DNA of 64,000 bases from Epiperipatus broadwayi (taxonomy: Eukaryota; Onychophora; Udeonychophora; Euonychophora; Peripatidae). Below are positions 50,008-64,000 of this stretch, piece by piece. A model generated the notes under the pieces. It had not been told where the DNA came from, did not search any database, and saw only the letters and a program-made list of their open reading frames with translations. The stretch spans positions 2,000,224-2,064,223 of the forward strand of contig JAQFVV010006336.1 in the NCBI GenBank assembly GCA_028023455.1. Direction: 5' to 3'. A program made the position numbers and the translations under genes. Each line of letters starts with the position of its first letter. The stretch's first letter is position 1.

Positions 50008-50189
50008 TGCAAAAGATCAATAAATCTACCTTTATTTTAAAATATCATTTGTTGTTATTAACAAAAATCTCTTTGATTTGATGTTTATATATGGAGTATT
50101 ATTATTGTTTATGGTTATTATTTATAGTTATCGTTGTTTGGATTTATTATTTTATTTATTTGTTGATGGTTCATCAATGTGACTATTTA

Positions 50190-50388
50190 ATTCTTCTTCT
50201 TCTTCTTCTTTTTCTTCTTCTTCTCCTTCTCCTTCTTCTTCTTCTTCTTATTCTTCTACTTCTTCTTATTCTTCTACTTCTTTTCCTTCTTCTTCTTCTT
50301 ATTCTTCTACTTCTTCTCCTTCTTCTTCTTCTTCTCCTTCTCCTTCTTCTTCTTCTTCTTCTTCTTCTTTCTTCTTCTTCTTCTTAAT
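50190..50388. repeat. (CTT)n-rich microsatellite in the 3' LTR
   Basis: About 200 bp of TTC/TTCTCC/TTCTTA repeats, at the position of the (ATT)n tract in the 5' LTR. Confidence 0.95.
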
Positions 50389-50516
50389 GGTGAAATTTTT
50401 AATATAAATACTTATGTGTTGTAATCATTATACATAAATAAAGACATAAATTGTTGATTATAAAAAAGATTATTTATTTGTAGTGATTATTAAAAAAAAT
50501 GTAATGTTATTATTTA

Positions 50517-50582
<66 letters not shown>
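50517..50582. repeat. (TG)n(TA)n microsatellite in the 3' LTR
   Basis: About 20 bp of TG followed by about 45 bp of TA. The 5' LTR has only a short TA run here (about 39430-39446). Confidence 0.95.
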
Positions 50583-50585
<3 letters not shown>

Positions 50586-51484
50586 CTATCAAATAAATTT
50601 CCGATTTAATATTTTTTATATGATTGATATTTTTATTTTTTTTAATGTTAATTGTTTAAAAGAATACATGTGTAACAGTGGTTTTCAAAACTGAATTTTC
50701 TGGCTCATGTGAGATCCACAGCAACAACTGAAAAAGGGAGCCATTATTAATTTAGTTATTAAAAAAACTGAAGGATAAAATTAGTTGTACTTTGTTTCTT
50801 TGGAATCACCATTCTTGAGAATAATTGAATAATCTATTGGATGTAAACACCTTAATAATGGAAGGATGAATAATAATGTTGTAGTTCAAGGGCTGCAATC
50901 TTATTGACTTTATCCTAGCAATTAAAAGAAATTAAGCAATGGCTCAACATATAAATTTCATCGTGTTGAAATGTATGATAGCTATCTAAAAAATCTACAA
51001 TGGTAAATTTAAAAGCAATGTGAAAACAACTAGAATTAATATATTGGATTCAACATTTCAATTTATTTATTTATTTTTCAAGGAAAACATTTTTTAGAAA
51101 GATAAAAATATACATGTGTCTAAGAATTGACAATTTTCTCTAACATTATAGTTTCTTCACTTTAACTAGAATGCATTAGAATATTAAAGAAATATAAAGG
51201 AATAAAACAACAGAACAAGTTGAACTTTGAAAAGGGTAGTAAATAACTTTATTAATGTAAATGATACGTTTATATATATTTTTGAGGTCGATATTCTATT
51301 TTTTTTTTTTTTAATTAGAAAAATAAAATATTTTTATAAGTATAATTCTGTTACAGTTAAGCGACTTGTTTAAAAAAACAAACATTTAATAAATGTCAAA
51401 ATTAACACTTAAGTATTAGAAATTTGTAAGTAATGCTCTAAGTTTAAATTGCATATGGGTTATTATATATATATATATATATAT

Positions 51485-51520
51485 TGAAACAGACAGATAT
51501 GGTGGATTTATACCGGTACA
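51485..51520 (+). other. 36-bp LTR-end-like fragment inside a TA tract
   Basis: TGAAACAGACAGATATGG ... TATACCGGTACA sits between TA runs in the 3' LTR. The 5' LTR lacks it (TATATACATATTTTAGTAAG). TG...CA ends and CCGGTACA match the TGTACCGG-type termini at 17336 and 32429, so it may be the scar of an LTR element. Confidence 0.45.
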
Positions 51521-51715
51521 ATATATATATATGTTAGTAAGTGAAATTTATATTTGTAAATTTTATTATCAAAAGTTTTATTATTTACAACACTTAATTT
51601 TTTTAAAATAAATATTTTTTTTATTTATTTGATAATGGGATATGGTCTTAGGGGTGGATGATACATGAGTTGATTTGTTAAAGGTTACTTATCAATTAGA
51701 AATTGTCATTATCTA

Positions 51716-51717
51716 TA

Positions 51718-51797
<80 letters not shown>
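51716..51797. repeat. (TA)n microsatellite in the 3' LTR
   Basis: About 80 bp of TA after TCTATATCTA, corresponding to the 0.63-kb TATC tract of the 5' LTR. Confidence 0.95.
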
Positions 51798-51798
<1 letters not shown>

Positions 51799-53220
51799 CG
51801 TAAGTGTGTGTACATATATAAAATAACAAATAACAAAATGAGGTAAAATAAGTTCCATATTCATATTAAGTTATAAGTTAGCACTAAATGACTAGGTAGT
51901 CAAAGTTATGTTATATTTATAGGCCTGTGTGAGCCTTATTGTAAATAATAAAAAAAAAGTATTAAATGCTTGTAGAGATAAGTATAGTCCAAAAGTGGAT
52001 ATATTATATATAAACATTTTATAATGTAATGGAGTAAATTTTGATGATTTCTTTTGATGGAATGATACTTAATCGATTAACCTAGCTTTGAGAGCATATC
52101 CATTATCTATTTTATTAATTTACAATATTTTACCAGTCAATTATTCACTTATCTATTTATCTATTTTCATTTTCACTTTATATAGTAATTCTTATGCAAA
52201 CATAAACAACAATTCATATATTTTGTGTATATAATATACTTTTATTTATTTATTTATTTTTTTTAATTTTGAATATTTGGAAAATATAAATATTAATTTG
52301 TGTTTATATTAATGTATACTTGTTGAACACAAATATATCCTTGTTTATTTAATATATAAACTTATTGCAAGTATATAGGTATTTTTTTTTGTATTTGGGT
52401 TGTATTTAAAAACTATTTAAAACATTGATACTACTTAAAAATTAAACCATGATATAGAAATATAATACGTACTATTTGTTTTATAAGTAATGCCTTTGTA
52501 TTTTATTTGGAAGAGTATTAATATTTTATTATTTATTTTTTTAGTGCCAGAGACATTATGAAGTTTATTCAATTCACAATTTAATGGGGAATAATTTTAG
52601 ATTTCAATTATTATTTAGTTTTTAGGTAACTTATACAAGTCAATGTTCATTGTTATGTTTGGGTATTCATAAGTTTACTTATTTGATGTGTATATTAGAT
52701 TCAATATAATTCCTTTTGTTTCTAGTATATATATATATTTTGTTAGTTAGTCAAATTAATCCTGAGAGTAAATTATAATGATATGTTTTATTATTGCTCG
52801 GTATGATTTTTGATATATTTGATGTATAGCTAGTTGGAAGGGCATATAAACAATTTATTTAAATATAATTGGGATAATTTTATCTTTCTTCATTTAAATT
52901 ATACAATCTATTATATTTGGCTTTCTTAACAATTGGATTTATTTAGATTGTTAAGATTTTTCTTTATGTGTATGATGTGCTATGTTTATATTATTTAAAT
53001 TGGATGATAAATACATTCTATTACATTTGGCTTTCCCAATGATTGGAGCCATTTCAATTGTGAATAGGCATTCCATTACATTTTGACACCAATGTTTGAG
53101 GCTTTCTTTCTTCATATGTGTATTTTCATTTGAGATCATTTAGATTACATAGATTCCATTACATTTGTCATCCTACATTTGGAGCATTATTTTCTTCTCA
53201 TATCATACATATTTTCTATT

Positions 53221-53223
<3 letters not shown>

Positions 53224-53261
<38 letters not shown>

Positions 53262-53263
53262 AG

Positions 53264-53303
<40 letters not shown>
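53224..53303. repeat. (TA)n tract at the right edge of the gypsy element
   Basis: TA with one GTATAGAAA interruption starts exactly where the LTR ends (ATTACA). The left LTR edge also abuts a short TATATATA run, so the target was probably a TA repeat. Confidence 0.95.
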
Positions 53304-53305
<2 letters not shown>

Positions 53306-53683
53306 CATGATGATGAGCCAAATATCAGTAATGCAGTATGGCTTAATTTCACTAATGACATTGAATGGTATTTACTGCTCTAAAATAAATGCACCCTTGT
53401 TGTAAGGTTATAATTTATACAAATGATAATGATGCCACTATAAAATATATTTATAGACATTTCCTTTAATAAAAAATACATTAAGATTTTGCCCCCTTCT
53501 TTTTTTGCTACTTAAAGTAATTCAATCCCACCTTTGTGGATTTTAATAATAACTAGACTATTTAAATGTTTGATATTTTAAGAGTATGGAAAAATAAAAT
53601 AAAGTATAGCAATCGTGAAAAACAACAACCAATAAGTCACCCTTTTAGAATTTAAATAAATAACATTTTAAAAGATTTTGAAG
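53304..53683. other. Short intergenic stretch, nothing recognised
   Basis: AT-rich DNA between the gypsy element's TA tract and the DNA transposon. Confidence 0.5.
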
Positions 53684-53685
53684 TA

Positions 53686-54861
53686 CACCTGGGTCTCGTT
53701 TTATGCGATAGATAGGTTCCTCAAAAACATGCGCAAACAAAATTGTGCAAACATAGACGTAACTTACATTCAAAAAGGGAGGATGCGGTCTGTGATTTTT
53801 CAAAATTTGTGCAAAAGCAAAGCACCAATGTAAAATTACTTTCAAATTCACACAAAAAATTGAAGGAAATAAAATATGACTAATAAAAAATTTAAAATTT
53901 GAAAAAAATTGATACAAGACAAACTTTTTTTAACTATAATATTTAATTTTATTCAAAATAATATATTTTTTATGCATAATTTACAGTACAGTAATTTACA
54001 TTCTTTATACATGTTTTAATTATTATTGCTACTTGCCGAAAAACACATTCATTTGCAAACTGATAAAAAAATCAGATTCTCACAAGATGAAATACAACTA
54101 GCGTCTAGTTCACTCTCATGTTGTGTTAATGGTTTTCTGTTGACAACGTAATTAGTAATTAATCTTTGAGATGATGATTTTATTAATTGTTTATGAACTT
54201 AGACTTCTGATAATAAAAAGACATTTATTCACCACTGCTGAAAAAAATTTAATTAAAACTAACAACTAAAAATTAAATTCATATTTTTGTCTTTAATTTT
54301 TTAATTTTCAATTCCATTTAAAAATCAAATTTCATTTTACATCACATTAATTTCAAGTCACTGTAAGTAATTTTTAAATTGTTAATTACAATTAAAAATC
54401 AGATTTTAATTTTTAATTGTCACATTTAATTGTGCCCACTGTTATTACTCACCTTTTAAAAATAAACTTGCAGACACTAATTGATTAATAATTGATTACG
54501 TTCTTTTTTAAAAAGCAAAAACAGAATGAGATTTAAAATGCAAAATTAACACGCACAATGTTTGAACAAATTTACATTATATTCTGATAAAATTTAATGT
54601 GTGTATACATAAAATGTGGAAATCATGATTTTAATTTCATTATTGCATAAAATTTTACTATTATAAAGCCCTGAAAATATTGAAATTACTAAGATGAAAG
54701 TCGAATTCCAATAATGTGCTATTACTTTCAATTTAACATAAGTATGCAAAATTTATTATTTAATGCAATAGCACATTATTGGAGTTCGACTTCCAGTGAA
54801 ACATGAATCGCATAACTTCAAAATTGTGTTAAATAAGTCCATGTAAAAAGAGACCCAGGTG
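53686..54861. mobile_element. Non-autonomous pogo/mariner-like DNA transposon (1176 bp)
   Basis: The termini CACCTGGGTCTC and GAGACCCAGGTG are perfect 12-bp inverted repeats, flanked on both sides by TA, the target duplication of Tc1/mariner/pogo transposons. The left end runs on as GTTTTATGCGATAGATAGG and has subterminal GCGCAAAC/TGTGCAAAC repeats, reminiscent of Tigger-type ends. No transposase frame remains, so it is an internally deleted copy that would need enzyme from a full-length relative. An inner hairpin is listed separately. Confidence 0.8.
54700..54790. repeat. Internal hairpin with 24-bp arms
   Basis: GTCGAATTCCAATAATGTGC and its reverse complement GCACATTATTGGAGTTCGAC (one mismatch) flank a loop of about 43 nt near the right end of the transposon. 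It could be a nested hairpin element or part of the transposon's own end structure. Confidence 0.8.
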
Positions 54862-54863
54862 TA

Positions 54864-56222
<1,359 letters not shown>

Positions 56223-59102
56223 AATATTAATTGGAATTGTATAATACTATATCAGTAACATCTGATATTATCTAATAAAAAAAATGAAATAACATGAAAT
56301 TTAAAAATTTTTTTATTGATGACTTAAAACTATGCTTAGAAGTACTTGTAGATGTAATTTAAAAATTATTAGATGTTTAGTATCTTACTTTAGGGTATAA
56401 TTACTGATAGGGTAGGAGGTGGCTTGTCACAAAAATAGTCAGTTTAATTTGAGTTAATGCTAATTTGTTTTATTAGTTTACAGAACAGTATTAAGATTTG
56501 TTTGAATGATTCTCTAGTTCATTTGCTTTTAAAATCTTAATTTATAGCATAAACAGTGAAATGTGTTTAACTCATCATCATTAAAATAGTCATTTAGTCA
56601 TATCAGTTTGGTATCTGTAGTACATTATTTGTAAATATTCATGTATGTCAGTATCATTATTCAACTTCAATTTTCATTCATATGCTTCATTAAACTATCA
56701 TGTATCATATCTCATATCCAAATATTTAATTTTGTAACTAATAGTGTTAAAAACCAGCTTAATTACATTTTAAGTGAATTAATAGACTATTGGATTGGTG
56801 AATTATTAAACAACAAATATACTATAAAATATTTTATTTGTTAAAGTAATTGTCATTAGTTTTATTTTGTTACTCTAAAAATACTGAATATTTAATTCTT
56901 AGTTCAATTTAATATTTGATATTTTTTTATTTATTTAAAAGACAACATTTTTTCTCTCTTTCTTTCTTTTTCAAGACAAGAAAGTTTCTTGCATAAATTA
57001 AAAAGTACAGTGCAATGGGAGAAGTAAGTCTCTGTCTGGTGACCTTTGAGCTTTCAAATAACCTTGGACTATTGGAAAAATAAATGTTAGGTCATGTTTT
57101 AAAATTCTATAAATGGATTAATTACAATTCTATAGGTGACTGCTAAAAAATTTTCTACTACTGATTCATCTTCAAATTCATTTTATTAACAAAGTTTAAT
57201 AGTATAATTTTGTTTATTATAAGCCAATTCTTCCAAAGTTCAAGTTGAAAGTATAAAAAAAATATTATTGGTTTCCAAATATGAGAGCGTAAACAACACT
57301 AAGCGGTACATTGATTCTATTCTTGGGCCAACTATTTAGATTCTCCAACCATTGTTTAAAATGCATGTAAGTGTATATATATATATTATTTAAATTTAAT
57401 TGCCAATATTAAAGAAAGAATGAAAATGTGCAATAGTATTTTAAATTTGCTTTATTTAAACTTTAAACCTAATTGTAAAAAAGAATGTTTGTTTATTTTT
57501 CAAAATTATTTTTCTTAAAATTTAAGTATAGTATTAATGGAGCAACTGTATATGTTTATTATGTTGGAAAATGTGTGAACTCTTTATTAAATATATCAAA
57601 AACACTAAATAATAAATCTGTGCTAGTTATCAAAAGAGAAAATTGAGAAGGATGCATATGAATCATTTATTTTTATTGTCATTATTATTGGAACATTTGC
57701 CTGATTATTTCTATTTGTGCCTATTTAAAAAAGAACTAAATGTATAATTTAACAGATTGTCTAATTATTTATCCCAATTACTGTGAGAAATGAATTTAGA
57801 AAATAGATAAAACAGAATATGACTTTATTTTATTAATTGCTCTCTTCATTTGTGGTGGAATTTCTTTATATAGAATATAGCCAACCAACTCATGGAAAGT
57901 TAATTAAATATTGTCAGTTAAATAATTACATGTGTTTAGGAATGGCACTGGTAAAACATGAAATAAATGTGTAATACATTTCACAAATGAAATAATGAAT
58001 TATTACTTTATTTGCATCATTATAAAATATTATTTCTTAATAAAAAGTTATCTTATATAATATCAACAGCAATTCATTAGCTTATTGCTAAGAACATTGA
58101 ATACTGCTATCATGAATTAAAAACAATATTGTTTGTCTTCCTGCAGGAACGTGTGTTATGTATTCATCAGTATTTATCTTTGTGCTAATAACTTTTATTA
58201 TTTAAGATATAACAAAGAGATGTTATTTATAAACTATAAATAAACTTTTCATTTTTTTAACCAAAGAAAAGAGAAAAAAAGAACTTTAGTTATTAATATT
58301 TAGTATTTAGTAGATAGTTTAAGAAGTGTTTTATGATTGTTATCATTATATTTATTATTGTTTTCTACTAGAATGTCTCATTAAATGTATAATATGGGAA
58401 TATTATACAAGGTATTTATTATTACTTTAGTATAAGTTTTATCATGTGTTTTATTATAAACATACATACATGGTAAAAAGGGAAATATTCATTTAATGCT
58501 GAAGGGGTTAACAGCTTTTCTAAAAAAGAAGCTCATTATATAAATTTTTATAGTATATCTATGCATTTTTCAATAGATTAAAAAAATAATTATTTTCAAT
58601 AATTATTTAACCTAGAATATAAAGATTTATTATTTATCTAAGCCAAACTTTTGCTTTAGATTTATGCTAATATAAATGCACTATAAAAAGATTATTTTGT
58701 CTTGCCTTGCCAATAGAAATTATTTAGCCTTGCTTTCAACCATCATTAGTATGTTACCAAGTCATAAATATTATATTATCAGATATAAAATATTTTTCCA
58801 TTATTGCTTTTACAGTTAGTAATAGGTAATTTTACAGTAGTTCTTTGCTTACTGGGATTTGAATTGTCTGTGTATTATTATGCTTGTATATGTGTGCTTA
58901 TTATTAAATTCAACTATAATAATGTGTAAATTGCAAGTAAAAATGATATAAAGTATATCGGTTTTGGAGGATGAGAATGGATCAATTAATTTGGAAAGAT
59001 TAGACATTTAGTTAAGTATGAGTTTATTATTCTTTAATATGCTTGAACAGAAAAGTATTGTGGCTATATAGAGTAAAGTTAATGATATTTTATAATATCT
59101 TA

Positions 59103-59310
59103 TGGGATTGAGTAATCTCTCCCCTCCTTTGTATTTGAATATTTGACATGGGTAGATTGCCTGTATACTGTATGGGATTAAGTAATCTCGCCCCTTTTGT
59201 TATTTGAATATTTGATATGGTTGATAGCCTAGTATATTGTGTGGGATAGAGTGAGCTCTCCCTCTTGTTTATTGAAGTATTTGACAGGAGTATATTGAAT
59301 CCTCCAGTTT
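59103..59310. repeat. Three-copy tandem repeat, period about 70 bp
   Basis: Units start TGGGATTGAGTAATCTCTCC, TGGGATTAAGTAATCTCGCC and TGGGATAGAGTGAGCTCTCC at 59103, 59173 and 59242, each followed by TTTGAATATTTGACATGG-like sequence. They are diverged; function unknown. Confidence 0.8.
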
Positions 59311-59870
59311 TGATATTTGATATTATGAATTAGAGTATGTGAATCAAGTATTTTATCTCTCTGATTAGTTTGGTGATGAGATTTGTTCCCATCAGTTTAT
59401 TTAGTCTCAGAAGTTAGACTTCAAAGTTGTTGTATTGTTATTTATATGATTACAATTGTGAAAATATTTTATCCCCATGTGCCTTAAGAAATATTTTCAT
59501 CTTATACTTATAGCCAAGTGCCAGATAATTTATTGATAAAAAGAATAAAAGCAGAATTGATTTTCTCACAAAACAGCTGTAGTAAAGTTAGTGATTAAAG
59601 CTTGATTGTCCATTGTCTTTATCTGTATTATGATTGTATTACAACTTCATAAGTAAACCGATTGTATTGATTAGTGTTAATTATTTCTTCTATGACACAC
59701 AGCATAATACAGACTCATGAATAAAGTATTAATTTAAAAGATATGGAAAAATCCATCATTGATGCATACTTTTAGTTATTATTTCAAATCATTTTGTATT
59801 GATCACTTAAGTTTCATATCATCAATTTTCAATACTGAATCATCATTTGAATAAATAAGCACCAGAGGAC

Positions 59871-60015
59871 AAAACATAGTTAATTAGTAGAATTATCTAT
59901 TTCTATTTTGGCAAAATAAAACATAGTTAATTAATAAAATTCTTTACTTCATTTTTGCAAAGACAGAATATATTTAATTAATGGAGTTATTTATTTCCAT
60001 TTTGCAAAATATAGT
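59871..60015. repeat. Three-copy tandem repeat, period about 47 bp
   Basis: AAAACATAGTTAATTAGTAG, AAAACATAGTTAATTAATAA and GAATATATTTAATTAATGG begin three units containing ATTTCNATTTTGCAAA. Degenerate; nothing else attached. Confidence 0.7.
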
Positions 60016-63000
60016 TTGATATTATTCTTATTTTATACTTATTCTTAGGTTTTAAACCATTTACTTTATTTTAGTTAATGTGCATTTAAAGTAAAATGCC
60101 AAAAATTTTAGTTTTATGTTATAATTGGATATAAATATTTAACCTTATGTTAGTTATCATAGACTTATCAACTAATTGATAATTTGAGAGTACTAAAAAA
60201 ACAAGATGTCGAATGTAAAGGAAATTTTTGTAGTTTATTCTTGAAGCTTAGGGCTATCTTACTTCAGTTCCATATGTTTATCAGAAGTGACTGATAACTA
60301 AAAACCATTTTGCAATAAAATGTAAAGATTTTATTTTGGTTCATTATTTAGTGTTAAAAATATAATGTGTTTCATAAATCAATCAGGATGTTTTGATAGA
60401 TGAAATATATCAGAATAGAAATTAGAAAATTATATTGCGTTATCTGTTGTTATGTAAATTTTAACTATTGATGCTAAATATATCCAGAACTTGTACTTGT
60501 ACCAATTAGAAAGAAATTAAATGTTTGCTTAATTTTTTTTTTTGTTAATAAAGGTTTTCTTATTCAAAATTGTATTCAGAATTCTTCTTTAACATACATT
60601 CGTATTTCATATTTCCACACATGCTCACACATTTATTTTATCTAACATGATATGATTGTACTTTTCATTTAATTTAATGATAAACATCGAGATATGATGA
60701 TATTGATTTTGTTGATTCAAACACTGTATGAGATGTCAATTATTTACTAATTTTCTAAAAAAGTTTTATCATTTAGTAATTGTTTAGATGATGAATTAAA
60801 ATCAAAATGTGCCCGATTTCTTTCATTATCTAACTGCCATTATTTAGTTAAGGTATTGCTTAATTTATATCATGACTTCCATAATAGTAAATAGTAGTTG
60901 TTAAGAAGTAGATTTGAAATTAAGCTATGCAATAAATTAATTCCCCAAGATATTCAATTTTTAATTCAGATTAAATAATAAATTCAGTGAACTAGTTTAG
61001 ATTAGTGTATAATTAAAAGTTCAGTAATGTTAGATTTATTTTATATTTAGTTCCAATTTACTACATAGTATAGTGATTAAATATTACATTTAGTTATTAA
61101 TTTAATTTTCTAATATGATAGAGGTTGTTCAATGCATGTGGATGATGGGAGGAGGTGAAGTATAGACTATAAATTGTTAATTTTAGATGGTAGAATTTTG
61201 CCAATTTAATTCTTATTTATTTTAGAATTTGATAGATGTATTATTTCCTATTAATTATAAAATTTCCTCCTATATCTAATGGACATTTTACACCTCATAG
61301 ACCTCTGTATCTCTCAACTGAGCTAAGCTAAGGCAAAACTTTATTTAAGAGCCTCATTGATAGTTTTAAAGTAAAATTAAATCAATAGTTTATTCTATGG
61401 TTCATAGGATTGGTGCCCCACATATTTGTGGTTGTTGGTAATTGGTGATGAGGGTTACAGTATATATATATTCTAACAAAACAAAAAGGTTTCTAACTTA
61501 TACGATCGGAGAGTCTAGGCTAATTATAACTTTATTCAAATGGTCGCACATCCTTGTTATAAATCAATTGTAATATTTTTTAATTTCAGCTTAGGTGACC
61601 ATGTTATGCATTAATTACAACATATATTTGAATCTATATGGCATTCAAACACTTGCGGCTAAGTTGCTTGCCAATTGTAATGTTTTAAAGATGGATCGAT
61701 GGATGCTTCATTGTTCCCAGCTAACACTATTTCTAAAGCCTACTGGGATGATGATGATGGTATAGAACATCTATAATCTTATTTGCCAGGGCACCAAATT
61801 GCAACTTTCTCATTTCCATAGCTTTCAACAATAATATTTAATGAATGGGTTAATAAATAATCAATCGATTAAGAGACCACAGAGAATGTATTAGAAATAA
61901 TAACATTAATATTTTTGGAAATTCTTGGTTATTCTCAGCTGGCACACCATTCACCATCATCAAAGCTACAATTAAAATTTTGTTCCAATTACAAATAGTT
62001 CTATATCCATCTCCACCTTACTGATTCATCACTCCATCATCCTCACATCCATAGGTCTATTACACTATTATTTCTTTTACTATTAAATTTTCCCTTATGC
62101 TAGCTCATTTCTCCCATTATAATCTCTTCTCAGGGTTTTTAGAACAATAAGGTGTGGAGTTCAAACAAGCAGTGATAGATTATTGGTGATAAACACCCCT
62201 CTCATGATCACCTCCAAGGTGATCTTGGGCTGTCTTTAATGTAGTTTAATGTCTATTTACATTAAAGCTCGAATAATTTAAGCTTATCAAATCTTTTAGA
62301 AAATAAAATGATAAACATATTCACAATTAAAGTAAAATTATAAAGAAGTGCGTCTAGAGAAGTGTTTGAATACAACCGATAGGAAAAGAATTTATGCCCA
62401 CCATCTGCATCCACTACCACTCAATAACCATCCTTATTCATAATTTATATTTCAACTATATTAAATTATTAGGTAATCTGGAGTATTGCCATGCTACATA
62501 AGCTCGGTAAATTAACCATTTTAAATAAATTTTATCGGATATTATTTATGAAAATGATGATTCAACTATTAATAATAATATATTGATGTATGATTGGATT
62601 TGAGATATCTAGATAATAATAACCCACAAAACATTGAGACGTACGCAAATTTTATTTAAAGCAAATAACAAATTTTATTAACATACTACAATTCAGTACA
62701 TAATATATACATTCACTTGATGACTCACATGGTTTTCTCCTGTTCTACAATCATATTATGATATAAAAACAAACTAAATAATAAATATTACTACATCAAT
62801 AGATAATATCAAGAGGTTTTAAAATATAAATATTCATTTTTAATTATTAGGGAACCACAATTACCATGGAGTAATATTAACATAAGACAGTTAAAATATT
62901 ATATACTTGCACATCTATTATATTTTTGTTCTCATTTTATCCCAGATATAGCGAACATTAAATTCCTCCCCCCAATGTTTAATGCTTTTAGTTACTGATT

Positions 63001-64000
63001 TGTTTCTAAGGGTAATGCTTCCAATAATAAAATTTAATAATTTTATTTAATGATTTTAATCTTATATTCCTCGCCCTATGCTAACAATAGAGATATTTTA
63101 TGTATGGTGGGACTAAGTTAATTTTGGTTACTTTCAAATGTCAATGAATCGGTATCTAGCTCAATCATTATCATACGTGCATACACACTATATTCATGTT
63201 CCTATGACAATAATAATAATATTAGCAATATTACCTTTCCAGTGAAGATCTCAGCTGGCTGCAGATATATTTATTAAATAATTTCAGATACGCATTGCTT
63301 ACACATTCATAGGTTTTATTTAACCCTTAAGTTGAATATTTATTGACGTTATTACTCTTGGCTCTTATTGATAAATTAAAATGTATCAACAAAACAATGT
63401 TCAAGTACACCAATCACACACATAATACCCGCACTCATTCAGACATCAAATTGAATTTGTGACCCTGTATTCAACATTTATAAGTAATGCTTAGTAATAG
63501 CTAGATTTCATACACATGTAAGGAATATCAACATTAACATGAGGCAGGCAGTGACCCGAATAAGAGAAAACCTTTTCACTAAGGTTGAGATATGCTAGGA
63601 TTTTTATCGCTAGTCATATAAGGGAGACTTGGGTTTATCTATCATCTCTGGCCATCAACAAAGAAATCATCTCATGGTGTAGAGTACAACTAAGTGGGTA
63701 AACTCTTCCACTGTGTTTAAATACTTTATAAATATAGTATAAATATCTTAGGGAGTTAGCTAAACTATGATTGCACTAGCTTGGTGGTGACACATTGTCC
63801 ACCCACATATATACAGGTCTAACATCAATTTGTACAAGTAAAACTTTTATATCTACATTACTTTTGTGAAATAGTACACTAGAACATGAGCCAATAATAT
63901 TTCAAAGCCTTAATTAGCTTGTATCTAGCTTTAACTTTATTTAATTTTATGATAATAATAATATTTAAACAGCATTAAACTGTTGCACATGTGCTTTGGA

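Larger units (their letters stand above)
50008..53223 (+). repeat. 3' LTR of the gypsy element (3216 bp)
   Basis: It begins TGCAAAAGATCAATAAATC and ends TTTTCTATTACA. It aligns with the 5' LTR over its whole length apart from the nested insertion, the microsatellites and a 36-bp LTR-end fragment at 51485. Substitutions are scattered at a few per hundred bases by eye, so the insertion is not recent. Confidence 0.9.
56223..64000. other. Intergenic, no gene recognised
   Basis: AT-rich DNA up to the window edge. Two short tandem repeats (59.1 and 59.9 kb) and a GGGTTACA-TATATATA junction (61452-61470), similar to the other LTR-like edges, are the only structures noted. No open frame above 67 codons and no RNA gene were found. 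Confidence 0.5.

Noticed and set aside
53118-53405. Plus-strand frame across the 3' LTR end and TA tract
   Set aside because: Spans a known LTR boundary and a Tyr-Ile repeat from (TA)n; not a gene.

Overview
The window is animal nuclear DNA: very AT-rich (about three quarters A+T by eye), packed with (TA)n, GATA, ATT and CTT microsatellites, and holding only decayed transposable elements as recognisable coding sequence. I found no host gene that I can defend, no tRNA or rRNA, and no bacterial operon structure. The mix of LINE relics, a Ty3/gypsy element, LTR-like ends lodged in (TA)n tracts and a hammerhead-ribozyme repeat suits an invertebrate, perhaps a mollusc or another lophotrochozoan. 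The species cannot be fixed from the sequence alone.

Layout. 1-6.8 kb: intergenic, with (TA)n tracts and small tandem repeats. 6.9-9.06 kb: a LINE reverse-transcriptase relic on the plus strand. 9.6-11.8 kb: a 2.2-kb TGTAAC...GTTACA block, probably a solo LTR, between two (TA)n tracts. 13.76-13.96 kb: a long hairpin. 14.9-15.8 kb: a foldback element ('family A') with a 13-bp target duplication. 16.8-17.3 kb: the 3' end of a second copy of the first LINE family, on the minus strand. 20.46-21.67 kb: diverged tandem repeats of about 350 bp, one unit expanded by a (GATA)n tract; their majority consensus contains a hammerhead core. 22.37-24.37 kb: a retrozyme-like array of about 411-414 bp units, two on the minus strand followed by about three on the plus strand, each with a type I hammerhead ribozyme. 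25.2-28.15 kb: a broken RTE-like LINE. 28.37-32.43 kb: a pair of diverged direct repeats around coiled-coil coding remnants. 32.4-38.9 kb: apparently unique intergenic DNA with one short CpG-bearing patch.

38.9-53.2 kb is a single Ty3/gypsy element with LTRs of more than 3.2 kb (TG...CA), a primer-binding site, a coiled-coil plus capsid gag, protease, RT, RNase H and integrase remnants, a further helical ORF, a polypurine tract, and two nested family A insertions. The LTR-PBS junction is embedded in an array of about eight degenerate copies of itself. 53.7-54.9 kb: an internally deleted pogo/mariner-like DNA transposon. 54.9-64 kb: intergenic DNA with simple tandem repeats.

How it works together: the elements look like parasites living off one another. 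The retrozyme array and family A encode no protein and would need enzymes from LINE or LTR elements. LTR-like termini repeatedly abut (TA)n tracts, which suggests these microsatellites serve as landing sites. The strongest finding is the ribozyme array: four of the five ribozymes keep every core residue I can check, and one carries a G12 change.
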